Assembly: GCA_023953845.1 (NCBI GenBank) | Contig: JAMLJC010000001.1 | Span: forward strand, 930,001-994,000 | From: Rhizobiaceae bacterium | GTDB lineage: Bacteria > Pseudomonadota > Alphaproteobacteria > Rhizobiales > Rhizobiaceae | Length of the DNA stretch: 64,000 bases | Reading direction: 5' to 3' | Shown here: piece after piece, positions 35,665-43,793 of the stretch | Position numbering within the stretch: the first letter of the stretch is position 1 | Layout of the letters: each line of letters begins with the position of its first letter | Notes under the pieces: model-generated | The model's input: only the letters and a program-made list of their open reading frames with translations | What the model was told of the DNA's origin: nothing | Database searches by the model: none | Program-made: the position numbers and the translations under genes

Positions 35665-36566
35665 TATCCGTTGATCGCCTCCACCAGCGTCGTGCCGAGA
35701 CGCGCCGGCGACGGCGATACCTTGATGCCCGCCGATTCCATCGCCGCGATCTTGTCCTCGGCTCCGCCCTTTCCGCCGGAGATCACCGCGCCGGCGTGAC
35801 CCATGGTGCGGCCGGGAGGGGCGGTGCGGCCGGCGATGAAGCCCGCCATCGGCTTCCTGCGGCCCTTTTTCGCCTCGTCCTTGAGGAACTGCGCGGCATC
35901 TTCCTCGGCCGAACCCCCGATCTCGCCGATCATGATGATCGACTTCGTCTCGTCATCCGCCAGGAACATTTCGAGGATATCGATGAACTCCGTACCTTTC
36001 ACCGGATCGCCGCCGATGCCGACGGCCGTGGTCTGGCCGAGTCCGGCATTGGTCGTCTGGAATACCGCCTCATAGGTAAGCGTTCCGGAACGCGAGACAA
36101 CGCCCACCGAACCCTTGCGGAAGATGTTGCCCGGCATGATGCCGATCTTGCATTCGTCCGGCGTGACGATGCCGGGGCAGTTCGGGCCGATGAGGCGCGA
36201 CTTCGACCTGTCGAGCCTCGCCTTGACCTTGACCATGTCCATCACCGGAATGCCCTCGGTGATGCAGACGATCAGCGGAATCTCGGCCTCGATCGCCTCG
36301 ATGATGGCCTCTGCGGCGCCTGCCGGCGGCACATAGACCACCGAAGCGTTGGCGCCCGTCTTCTCCTTGCCTTCGGCGACCGAAGCGAAGATCGGCAAGG
36401 TTTCTCCTTTGGAGCCGGTCCAGTTCGTGCCGCCCTTGGAAGGATGGATGCCGCCGACCATCTTGGTGCCATGATAGGCCAGCGCCTGTTCGGTGTGGAA
36501 GGTGCCGGTCTTGCCAGTCAGGCCCTGCACGAGGATCTTGGTGTTCTTGTCAATGAGGATGGACAT
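35664..36566 (-). CDS. sucD: Succinyl-CoA synthetase alpha subunit
   Basis: This 300-aa alpha subunit forms succinyl-CoA/succinate plus nucleotide triphosphate with SucC. The CoA-binding N-terminal half begins ILIDKNTKILVQGLTGKTGTFH. The conserved NCPGIVTPDECKIGIMPG follows, then SRSGTLTYEA. The phosphorylated His is in MGHAGAVISGGKGGAEDK. In this organism sucD does not follow sucC directly: a cupin gene separates them, with an 8-base gap to sucD. Confidence 0.97.
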   Translation of the reverse strand: MSILIDKNTKILVQGLTGKTGTFHTEQALAYHGTKMVGGIHPSKGGTNWTGSKGETLPIFASVAEGKEKTGANASVVYVPPAGAAEAIIEAIEAEIPLIVCITEGIPVMDMVKVKARLDRSKSRLIGPNCPGIVTPDECKIGIMPGNIFRKGSVGVVSRSGTLTYEAVFQTTNAGLGQTTAVGIGGDPVKGTEFIDILEMFLADDETKSIIMIGEIGGSAEEDAAQFLKDEAKKGRRKPMAGFIAGRTAPPGRTMGHAGAVISGGKGGAEDKIAAMESAGIKVSPSPARLGTTLVEAING

Positions 36567-36574
36567 TATTTCCC

Positions 36575-36946
36575 CTAAAGCCGCTTGAGGTTCGCGACGG
36601 TCAGCTCACTTTTGGCGTTGCCGGTGTTCAGTGTCGTCGCCAGCTCGAACATCAGCACGACGGGTTCTTCGGTGATGGAGCGCGGCCGATGCTCGACGCC
36701 GCGCGGGACGACGATGAAGTCGCCTTCGTCCAGTTCGACCTGTCCATCGCGAAAATCGATGGCGATCTTGCCACGCAGCACGAGGAACGCCTCGTCCTCA
36801 TTGTCGTGTGCGTGCCAGTCGAATACCGCTCCGAACTTGGCGACCTTGGCCTGCGCGTCGTTTATATCGCCGGCGATATGCGGATCGAAGACCTTTGCGA
36901 TCCTGGCATCCGCGGCTTCGACAAGATTTATCTTGCGCGGTGGCAT
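36575..36946 (-). CDS. Cupin-domain protein between sucC and sucD
   Basis: This is a 123-aa single cupin. Motif 1 is seen as FDWHAHDNEDEAFLVLRGK, with His, His and Glu metal ligands. Motif 2 follows as LDEGDFIVVPRGVEHRP, with the last His ligand. The metal site therefore looks intact, so it may bind metal and act as an enzyme or sensor of a small acid. It begins 4 bases after the sucC stop and ends 8 bases before sucD, so it is co-translated with the synthetase subunits. The function is unknown. Confidence 0.88.
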   Translation of the reverse strand: MPPRKINLVEAADARIAKVFDPHIAGDINDAQAKVAKFGAVFDWHAHDNEDEAFLVLRGKIAIDFRDGQVELDEGDFIVVPRGVEHRPRSITEEPVVLMFELATTLNTGNAKSELTVANLKRL

Positions 36947-36950
36947 CGGC

Positions 36951-38147
36951 TTACGGCTTCCCGACCGCCTTGACGATCTTCTGGGCGGCGTCGTCCAGAT
37001 CGTCCGCCGGGATGACGTTCAGGCCGCTCTCGCGCAGGATCTTCTTGCCGAGTTCGACATTGGTGCCTTCCAGCCGCACCACCAGCGGGACCTGGAGGCC
37101 GACTTCCTTGACCGCCGCGACCACGCCCTCGGCGATGACGTCGCACTTCATGATGCCGCCGAAGATATTGACCAGAATGCCCTCGACCGCCGGGTCGGCC
37201 GTGATGATCTTGAAGGCGGCCGTGACCTTCTCCTTCGACGCGCCGCCGCCGACGTCGAGGAAGTTCGCGGGCTCCTTGCCGTAGAGCTTGATGATGTCCA
37301 TCGTCGCCATGGCAAGGCCCGCGCCGTTCACCATGCAGCCGATATTGCCGTCGAGCGCGACATAGGCGAGGTCGTATTTCGAGGCCTCGATCTCCTTCTC
37401 GTCCTCCTCCGTCGTATCGCGGAGTTCCATGATCTCCGGATGCCGGAAGAGGGCGTTGTTGTCGAAGGACACCTTGGCGTCGAGCAGCCGCAGGCGGCCG
37501 CTCTTCATGACGATCAGCGGATTGACCTCGAGCAGGCTCATGTCCTTCTCGACGAAGGCCTTGTAGAGCGCCGGAAACACCGTCTCGCCGTCCTTGGCCG
37601 CGTCGCCGGTCAGCTTGAGCGCCTCGTTGAGCTTCCTAACGTCGGCCGCCGTGACGCCGGCTTCCGGATCGATCGCGACATTGACGATCTTTTCCGGCGT
37701 GTCGTGCGCGACCGTCTCGATGTCCATGCCGCCTTCCGTCGAGACGACGAAGGCGATGCGGCCGACCGAACGGTCGACCAGCAGCGAGAGATAGAGCTCG
37801 CGGTCGATGTCGGCGCCGTCCTCGATGTAGAGACGGTTGACCTGCTTGCCGGCAGGACCGGTCTGCTTGGTCACCAGCGTGTGGCCGAGCATCTCGTTGA
37901 CGTTCGTCACCACTTCGTCGACCGACTTGGAAAGGCGAACGCCGCCCTTGGCGTCGGGGCCGAGTTCCTTGAACTTGCCCTTGCCGCGGCCGCCGGCATG
38001 GATCTGGCTCTTCACCACATAGAGCGGGCCGGGCAGGGACTTCGCCGCCTTCTCCGCCTCGTTCGCATTGAGAACCGCGACGCCGTCGGCAACCGGCAGT
38101 CCGTAGCCCTTCAGGACCTGCTTGGCCTGGTATTCGTGGATGTTCAT
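36951..38147 (-). CDS. sucC: Succinyl-CoA synthetase beta subunit
   Basis: This 398-aa beta subunit has the N-terminal ATP-grasp start MNIHEYQAKQVLKGYGLPV and VVKSQIHAGGRGKGKFKE. Its C-terminal ligase domain includes NFLDVGGGASKEKVTAAF and GILVNIFGGIMKCDVIA. It grasps the nucleotide while SucD carries the phosphohistidine. It follows mdh by 27 bases on the same strand. All motifs are intact. Confidence 0.97.
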   Translation of the reverse strand: MNIHEYQAKQVLKGYGLPVADGVAVLNANEAEKAAKSLPGPLYVVKSQIHAGGRGKGKFKELGPDAKGGVRLSKSVDEVVTNVNEMLGHTLVTKQTGPAGKQVNRLYIEDGADIDRELYLSLLVDRSVGRIAFVVSTEGGMDIETVAHDTPEKIVNVAIDPEAGVTAADVRKLNEALKLTGDAAKDGETVFPALYKAFVEKDMSLLEVNPLIVMKSGRLRLLDAKVSFDNNALFRHPEIMELRDTTEEDEKEIEASKYDLAYVALDGNIGCMVNGAGLAMATMDIIKLYGKEPANFLDVGGGASKEKVTAAFKIITADPAVEGILVNIFGGIMKCDVIAEGVVAAVKEVGLQVPLVVRLEGTNVELGKKILRESGLNVIPADDLDDAAQKIVKAVGKP

Positions 38148-38174
38148 GGCTGGCCTCTCGCTTGCTTCGCAGGC

Positions 38175-39137
38175 TTATTTCAGGCTGGGAGCGATGGTGA
38201 CGCAGGCGTCGCAGAGCCCCTTCACCGCCGCGACGGATTTTTCGAACATGGCCTTTTCGCCTGCGTCGAAGGCGATCTCCACGATGCGCTCGACGCCGTC
38301 GGCGCCGATCACGACCGGCACGCCGACATACATGTCCTTGATGCCGTACTGTCCCGCGAGATGCGCCGCGCAGGGCAGGACGCGCTTCTTGTCCCTGAGA
38401 TAGCTCTCGGCCATGGCGATGGCGGAAGCGGCGGGCGCGTAATAGGCTGAGCCGGTCTTGAGCAGCGCGACGATCTCGCCGCCGCCCTTGCGGGTGCGCT
38501 CGACGATGGCATCGAGCTTCTCCTGGCTGGTCCAGCCCATCTTGACGAGATCGGGCAGGGGAATGCCGGCGACGGTGGAGTAGCGCACCATCGGCACCAT
38601 GTCGTCGCCATGGCCGCCGAGCGTCATGGCGCTCACATCCTCGACCGAAACGTTGAACTCTTCCGAGAGGAAGTAGCGGAAGCGGGCCGAATCCAGCACG
38701 CCGGCCATGCCGACCACCTTGTTCGCCGGCAGGCCGGAGAATTTCTGCAACGCCCAGACCATGGCGTCGAGCGGGTTGGTGATGCAGATGACGAAGGCGT
38801 TCGGCGCATATTTCGCGATACCCGCGCCGACCTGCTCCATCACCTTGAGGTTGATGCCGAGGAGATCGTCGCGGCTCATGCCCGGCTTGCGCGGCACGCC
38901 GGCGGTGACGATGCAGACATCCGCGCCTTCGATCGCGGAATAGTCGTTGGCGCCACTATATTTCGCGTCGAAGCCATCGACCGGCGAGGATTCGGCGATG
39001 TCGAGGCTCTTGCCCTGCGGCACACCCTCGGCAATATCGAAGAGGACGACATCGCCCAGTTCCTTGAGGCCGACGAGATGGGCCAGAGTGCCGCCGATCA
39101 TGCCGGAGCCGATGAGCGCGATCTTGTTGCGTGCCAT
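38175..39137 (-). CDS. mdh: Malate dehydrogenase
   Basis: This is a 320-aa LDH-like (type 3) NAD-dependent malate dehydrogenase. The nucleotide motif IGSGMIGGTLAHL is near residues 8-20. Substrate-binding arginines lie in GVPRKPGMSRDDLLGINLKV. The catalytic His is in MTLGGHGDDMVPM and the CITNPLDAMVW block is present. The start at 39137 gives MARNKIALIG; the longer frame to 39251 is not homologous. It is the first gene of the mdh-sucCD-sucA-odhB-lpdA block, with a 273-base regulatory region upstream. Confidence 0.97.
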   Translation of the reverse strand: MARNKIALIGSGMIGGTLAHLVGLKELGDVVLFDIAEGVPQGKSLDIAESSPVDGFDAKYSGANDYSAIEGADVCIVTAGVPRKPGMSRDDLLGINLKVMEQVGAGIAKYAPNAFVICITNPLDAMVWALQKFSGLPANKVVGMAGVLDSARFRYFLSEEFNVSVEDVSAMTLGGHGDDMVPMVRYSTVAGIPLPDLVKMGWTSQEKLDAIVERTRKGGGEIVALLKTGSAYYAPAASAIAMAESYLRDKKRVLPCAAHLAGQYGIKDMYVGVPVVIGADGVERIVEIAFDAGEKAMFEKSVAAVKGLCDACVTIAPSLK

Positions 39138-39249
39138 GTGACGGAAGTTTCCCTTGTCTGAGCCGTGCCGGACGGCAGATTGAGGCATAAAGGGTGCGGC
39201 CAGCGGCCGAAAAAGTGCGATGCCAATAGCTTCCGACTTGGAAAAGATC

Positions 39250-39308
39250 AACCGGTTATTTTGACATCAAATATTTCAATCGGTTAGACGATTCAGGATT
39301 TACGTAAA
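39250..39308 (-). promoter_or_regulatory. AT-rich region with two palindromes ahead of mdh
   Basis: AACCGGTT (39250-39257) faces AATCGGTT (39278-39285), with TTGA/TCAA arms just inside. Further upstream TTTACGTAAA (39299-39308) is a perfect palindrome followed by a second ACGTAA. This A+T-rich patch contrasts with the GC-rich surroundings. It probably holds the main promoter and an operator of the TCA operon. Confidence 0.4.
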
Positions 39309-39410
39309 CGTAATTTAGCGTCGCTTTTTTTCTGCATCTTCATCCAGAGTTTTACTGAGATTGTTAATGCGGGATGACACGGGTCCTCCGCCTTCAGCGA
39401 TCACCACAGC

Positions 39411-40571
39411 CTAAGCAGCCGCCCGCCATTGCTCAAGCCATTCTGCACTCTGCATTTCGATCAGCCGCGAGGCGGTGCGCTCGAATTCGAAGGCTTCCGT
39501 TCCGCTCTTTCCGGCATAGAGCTTGTCCGGGGCCGCGGCGGCGCTCGCGATCAGGCGGGCGTGGCTGTCGTATAGCGTGTCGATGAGCAGGATGAAGCGC
39601 TTGGCTTCGTTGCGCTGTCCGTCCGCGAGCACGGGAATACGGTCGATGAGGATGGTGCGATAGCGCGCCGCGATCGCCAGAAAGTCGCGTGCGCCAAGCG
39701 GCTTGCTGCAAAGATCGGAGAAGTCGAAACGCGCCACGTCCCCGGCGGCGGCCGGCACCCGGATCTGACGCCCCTTCAGGGAAATCTCCTCCGCGGACGG
39801 CGTCCGGCCTCGGATGACGGCCGCCCAGGTCTCGTCCATATGCCGCTCGGTCTGCCCGTCGAGCGGTGTGAGATAAACCTTCAGCCGATCCAGCTTCTCC
39901 AGGCGGTAGTCGGTCTCCGAATCCAGCGTCATTACCGTCACGTGACGCTGAAGCGTATCGATGAAGGGCAGGAAAAGCTGTCGGTTCAGGCCGTCTCGAT
40001 AGAGATTTTTGGGCGCGACATTGGAGGTGGCGACCAGAACGACGCCCTCGGCGAACAGGGCGGAGAACAGACGCGACAGGATCATCGCATCCGCAATATC
40101 GGTCACCGTGAACTCATCGAAGCACAGGACCCAGGATTCGGCCGCAAGCTCGCGCGCCACCGGCGGGATCGGGTCATCCTCCGTCACCCGGCCTTCCTTG
40201 CGCGCCTGGCGCTGCCGCTGGATGCGGTCGTGAACGTCCGCCATGAAATCGTTGAAATGCGCGCGGCGCTTGCGGCGGACGGGGACAAGCTCGAAGAACA
40301 TGTCCATCAGCATGGTCTTGCCACGCCCGACGCCGCCATGGACATAGAGGCCCTTGACAGGCGCCTTCTGCTCGCGGCGCTTGCCGAACAGCCAACCAAG
40401 CGCGCTCGACTTCTGGGCGAGGCGCTTGCTGGCGATTTCATCGATCAGGCCGTCGAGCGCCGCGACAACCGGAAACTGGGCGGGATCGGATCGAATCTCG
40501 CCGGTACCGACCAGATGGTCATAGCGTTGCCGGATGGTGGCGCGCGGCTGGAGCCCGTCGCGAATATGCAT
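39411..40571 (-). CDS. zapE: Cell division protein ZapE (AFG1-like ATPase)
   Basis: This is a 386-aa P-loop ATPase of the ZapE/AFG1/LACE1 family, associated with the Z ring and with membrane protein quality control. Walker A GGVGRGKTM is at 79-87 and Walker B VLCFDEFTVTD follows. FFELVPVRRKRRAHFNDFM and FDFSDLCSKPLGARDFLAIA are also family-specific. It lies directly upstream of mdh on the same strand, an arrangement common in Hyphomicrobiales. mdh probably has its own promoter. Confidence 0.94.
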   Translation of the reverse strand: MHIRDGLQPRATIRQRYDHLVGTGEIRSDPAQFPVVAALDGLIDEIASKRLAQKSSALGWLFGKRREQKAPVKGLYVHGGVGRGKTMLMDMFFELVPVRRKRRAHFNDFMADVHDRIQRQRQARKEGRVTEDDPIPPVARELAAESWVLCFDEFTVTDIADAMILSRLFSALFAEGVVLVATSNVAPKNLYRDGLNRQLFLPFIDTLQRHVTVMTLDSETDYRLEKLDRLKVYLTPLDGQTERHMDETWAAVIRGRTPSAEEISLKGRQIRVPAAAGDVARFDFSDLCSKPLGARDFLAIAARYRTILIDRIPVLADGQRNEAKRFILLIDTLYDSHARLIASAAAAPDKLYAGKSGTEAFEFERTASRLIEMQSAEWLEQWRAAA

Positions 40572-40602
40572 GCCAAGGGCTCCGAAGGCAAAGGCGGGAG
40601 GA

Positions 40603-41124
40603 TCAGCGGCTCAATGTGATCGCTACGCCACCGGAGGTCTGCCCGTCAAACTTTTCGGGACCGGAGGCGTAGAGGCGCGCGAGCGTGCTGCCGCTCTCGT
40701 CGTAAAGCGTCAGCTGCTTGCCGGACACGCTCCACGACTTCACCCCGTCGATCGGCGCGGGACAGCGCAGAGGACCGGCGCGATAGCCCTGACCGAACTT
40801 GGTCTGCGGGGTCGCCACCTTGCAGGTCTGGCCGGAAACGCTGGCGTTCCATACGCCGGCAACGCTGCCGGGCGTGAGATCCGGCGCATTCGCGTCCGGT
40901 TGCGGGAGAGCCGCGACCTGCGTCTCCGGCGCGGTCGGAAATTCGGTCGCCGAGGGTTGCGGCGTTGCCGGCGGAGGCAATTGCTGGCTGCTCACCTGCC
41001 CGGATGGCGCGGCCGGAAGCGGCGCCGGCTGCGTGTTCTCTGATGCGAAGCGCGAGCTCGTGCAGCCGCTTGCGGCGAGCACCGCGAAGGCGGCAGCCAG
41101 AACTGCGGTTCTCGTAATCAGCAT
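40603..41124 (-). CDS. Omp19-like lipoprotein / protease inhibitor Inh family
   Basis: This is a 173-aa outer-membrane lipoprotein candidate. The signal peptide ends in the lipobox LAASGC at about residues 16-21. A Pro/Ala/Gln-rich spacer follows. The C-terminal domain begins SVAGVWNASVSGQTCKVATP and contains LRCPAPIDGVKSWSVSGKQLTLYD, as in Brucella Omp19 and AprI/Inh-type metalloprotease inhibitors. The two cysteines can form the family disulfide. GGAGG lies 7 bases before the ATG at 41124. Confidence 0.88.
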   Translation of the reverse strand: MLITRTAVLAAAFAVLAASGCTSSRFASENTQPAPLPAAPSGQVSSQQLPPPATPQPSATEFPTAPETQVAALPQPDANAPDLTPGSVAGVWNASVSGQTCKVATPQTKFGQGYRAGPLRCPAPIDGVKSWSVSGKQLTLYDESGSTLARLYASGPEKFDGQTSGGVAITLSR

Positions 41125-41327
41125 CAGGGGTCCTCCGTGGACACAGAAAATGGCTTGGCGCCGTTGAGGTCGGCACCACTCAAAAGGATGAAGTTGGCGA
41201 AATTTCAACTCTATATGGTTAAAATACGGTGTAGGAGGGTTATGTTCCGTGAAAGTGCGGGCTACCGCTTGTCGAATGTCAACGCGCTGAGGCTCGAACG
41301 ACGCGCTGTCTGCAAGCGTGGCTCTAT

Positions 41328-41352
41328 GGAACCTCCTATGACAACCGACGTT
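41328..41352 (+). promoter_or_regulatory. EcfG-type general stress promoter
   Basis: GGAAC (41328-41332) and CGTT (41349-41352) are separated by exactly 16 bases, the consensus for the EcfG extracytoplasmic-function sigma factor of alphaproteobacteria. It is 29 bases ahead of the DUF1328 gene on the same strand. Confidence 0.75.
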
Positions 41353-41381
41353 GAGAGCCGTCGTTCGCGTTGGGGAAAATC

Positions 41382-41543
41382 ATGCTCAAATGGATACTCA
41401 TCCTGCTGATTGCGGCGGCAGTGCTCAGCCTGCTCGGCTTTCCGCGTCTGGCCGGAGTTGCGGCGACAGGCGCGCGCCTGCTGATTGCCCTCGTTTTGAT
41501 CCTGTTCCTGCTGGTGCTGCTTGGCCTGATCGTCGTGACGTAA
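41382..41543 (+). CDS. DUF1328 small membrane protein
   Basis: This 53-aa protein has two hydrophobic helices (MLKWILILLIAAAVLSLLGF and LLIALVLILFLLVLLGLIVV) joined by RLAGVAATGAR, the standard DUF1328/YtjA layout. It is an inner-membrane protein of unknown function. An EcfG-type promoter directly upstream predicts induction in the general stress response. The ATG follows TGGGGAAAATC. Confidence 0.88.
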   Translation: MLKWILILLIAAAVLSLLGFPRLAGVAATGARLLIALVLILFLLVLLGLIVVT

Positions 41544-41614
41544 GCGCGGCGGACTGGTAATTCCACGGGCTTTCCGCCATATAGGCCGCAACCGGAACGG
41601 AGTGGCCGAGCGGC

Positions 41615-42496
41615 ATGTCGGCACGCGCAGAATTCGCCAAGATGAACGGACTCGGCAACGAGATAATCGTCGCCGACATGCGCGGGCGTGCCGATCGCGT
41701 CTCGGCGGCGGCGGCCGTCGCGCTCAATGCCGATCCGGCGACGAAGTTCGACCAGATCATGGCGATCCAAGATCCGAAGACTCCGGGTACGGCCTATTTC
41801 GTCGACATCCTCAATTCCGACGGGTCGAAGGCGCAGGCCTGCGGCAACGGCATGCGCTGCGTCGTGCAGGCGCTAGCCGGCGAAACCGGACAGAAGATCT
41901 TCACCTTCGAGACGGTGGCCGGCATCATCAATGCCGAGGAGCATGCGGACGGTTCGATCTCGGTCGATCTCGGCAAGCCGCGCTTCGGCTGGCAGGATAT
42001 TCCGCTGGCTGAGGAGTTTCGCGACACGCGCGCCATCGAGTTGCAGATCGGGCCGATCGACGCGCCGGTGCTGCATTCGCCGTCGGTCGTGTCGATGGGA
42101 AATCCGCATGCGATCTTCTGGGTGGATCGGGACGTCTGGTCCTACGAACTCGACAAGTTCGGCCCGCTCCTCGAAAACCATCCGATCTTTCCCGAGCGCG
42201 CAAACATCACGATCGCAGAGGTCGCTGCGCGTGATCACCTGATCATTAGAACGTGGGAACGCGGCGCAGGTCTGACGCGCGCCTGTGGTTCGGCCGCCTG
42301 CGCGGCGGCGGTCGCCGGCGCGCGCACCGGTCGCACCGAACGCACGATCCGGCTCACTGCGCCGGGCGGTGATCTTCGTGTGGAATGGCGCGCCGACGAT
42401 CATGTTATCCTCACCGGTCCGGCCGAATGGGAGTTTTCCGGCAGCTTCGATCCGGCCACCGGCGCATGGTCCCGCGCCACGGAAAGCGCGGCCTGA
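41615..42496 (+). CDS. dapF: Diaminopimelate epimerase
   Basis: DapF converts LL- to meso-diaminopimelate for lysine and peptidoglycan. It is 293 aa. The two active-site cysteines are Cys76 in ACGNGMRC and Cys224 in RACGSAACAA. The conserved MNGLGNEIIVADMRG is at the N-terminus and SMGNPHAIFWV lies in the middle. It overlaps mtaB by one base (TGATG). It starts a dapF-mtaB-ftsY-ispZ run typical of this order. Confidence 0.97.
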   Translation: MSARAEFAKMNGLGNEIIVADMRGRADRVSAAAAVALNADPATKFDQIMAIQDPKTPGTAYFVDILNSDGSKAQACGNGMRCVVQALAGETGQKIFTFETVAGIINAEEHADGSISVDLGKPRFGWQDIPLAEEFRDTRAIELQIGPIDAPVLHSPSVVSMGNPHAIFWVDRDVWSYELDKFGPLLENHPIFPERANITIAEVAARDHLIIRTWERGAGLTRACGSAACAAAVAGARTGRTERTIRLTAPGGDLRVEWRADDHVILTGPAEWEFSGSFDPATGAWSRATESAA

Positions 42497-43779
42497 TGGG
42501 CGTCGATATCGTCACCTTCGGCTGCCGGCTCAACACCTACGAGTCGGAAGTGATGCGGCGCGAGGCGGAAGCCGCTGGGCTCGGCGCGTTGAAGGACGGC
42601 GCGGTAATCTTCAACACCTGCGCCGTGACGGCCGAGGCCGTGCGCCAAGCCAAGCAGTCGATCCGCAAGGCTCGGCGTGAAAACCCGAACGTTCGCATCA
42701 TCGTCACCGGCTGCGCCGCGCAGACGGAGCCGGGCAGCTTCGTCGAGATGGACGAGGTCGATCTCGTGCTCGGCAATGAGGAGAAGCTGAAGGCGCATTC
42801 CTATCGCGCACTGCCCGATTTCGGCGTCAACGACACGGAGAAGGCGCGGGTCAACGACATCTTTTCCGTGCGCGAAACGGCCTCGCACATGGTCGACGCC
42901 ATCGAGGGCCGGGCCCGCGCCTTCGTGCAGGTGCAGAACGGCTGTGATCATCGCTGCACCTTCTGCATCATCCCTTACGGACGCGGCAATTCCCGCTCCG
43001 TGCCGATGGGCGCTGTGGTCGAGCAGGTGAAACGGCTGACCGACAACGGCTATGCCGAGATCGTGCTGACGGGCGTCGACATGACCAGCTACGGCGCGGA
43101 CCTGCCGGGCGCGCCGAGGCTGGGCAAGCTGGTGCGCAGCATTTTGCGGCAGGTGCCGGAGGTGAAGCGGCTGCGTCTCTCCTCCATCGATTCGGTCGAG
43201 GCCGACGACGATCTGCTGGAATGTATCGCCACCGAGCCGCGCCTGATGCCGCATCTGCACCTTTCCTTGCAGGCCGGCGACGACCTGATCCTGAAGCGCA
43301 TGAAGCGCCGCCATCTGCGCGACGATTCCATCCGCTTCTGCGAGGATGTGCGGCGGCTGAGGCCAGACATCGTGTTCGGCGCGGACATCATCGCCGGCTT
43401 CCCGACCGAGACGGAGACGATGTTCGAGAACTCGCTGAAGCTGATCGATGAATGCGGCCTGACGCATCTGCATGTCTTTCCGTTCAGCCCCCGCGAAGGT
43501 ACGCCGGCCGCACGCATGCCGCAGGTCGACCGCCGTGCGGTCAAGGCACGCGCGGCGCGGCTGCGCGAAGCGGGCGACCGTGCGTATGCACGACATCTCA
43601 CATCCCTCGCGGGAACACCGCAGCTATTGCTGATCGAGCGTGAGGGGTCCGGCCGCACGGAAGGTTTCACGCTGGCCAGCGTGCGGTTCGGCGCCGCGGG
43701 CGAGATCGTCGAAGCGTTGATCGCCGGGCATGACGGCAACCGCCTGATTGCCGCTCCGGCCGCCGCGCGGGCGGCTTAA
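42496..43779 (+). CDS. mtaB: tRNA t6A37 methylthiotransferase MtaB
   Basis: MtaB is a radical-SAM enzyme that adds a methylthio group to t6A37, giving ms2t6A in tRNAs reading ANN codons. It is 427 aa. The N-terminal auxiliary-cluster cysteines are Cys10, Cys42 and Cys73. The radical-SAM set is Cys150, Cys154 and Cys157 in GCDHRCTFCIIP. FVQVQNG and the TRAM-like C-terminal part complete it. The ATG at 42496 overlaps the dapF stop; the longer frame upstream is spurious. Confidence 0.94.
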   Translation: MGVDIVTFGCRLNTYESEVMRREAEAAGLGALKDGAVIFNTCAVTAEAVRQAKQSIRKARRENPNVRIIVTGCAAQTEPGSFVEMDEVDLVLGNEEKLKAHSYRALPDFGVNDTEKARVNDIFSVRETASHMVDAIEGRARAFVQVQNGCDHRCTFCIIPYGRGNSRSVPMGAVVEQVKRLTDNGYAEIVLTGVDMTSYGADLPGAPRLGKLVRSILRQVPEVKRLRLSSIDSVEADDDLLECIATEPRLMPHLHLSLQAGDDLILKRMKRRHLRDDSIRFCEDVRRLRPDIVFGADIIAGFPTETETMFENSLKLIDECGLTHLHVFPFSPREGTPAARMPQVDRRAVKARAARLREAGDRAYARHLTSLAGTPQLLLIEREGSGRTEGFTLASVRFGAAGEIVEALIAGHDGNRLIAAPAAARAA

Positions 43780-43793
43780 GGGTTTCGTCGCAG

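Noticed and set aside
36585..38450. 621-codon plus-strand frame opposite sucC and the cupin gene
   Set aside because: It spans two real genes on the other strand and part of an intergenic space. It has no ribosome site or domain.
41596..41615. GGAGTGGCCGAGCGG, resembling the 5' part of a serine or leucine tRNA
   Set aside because: No acceptor, anticodon or T-arm follows. It is the leader and first codons of dapF.
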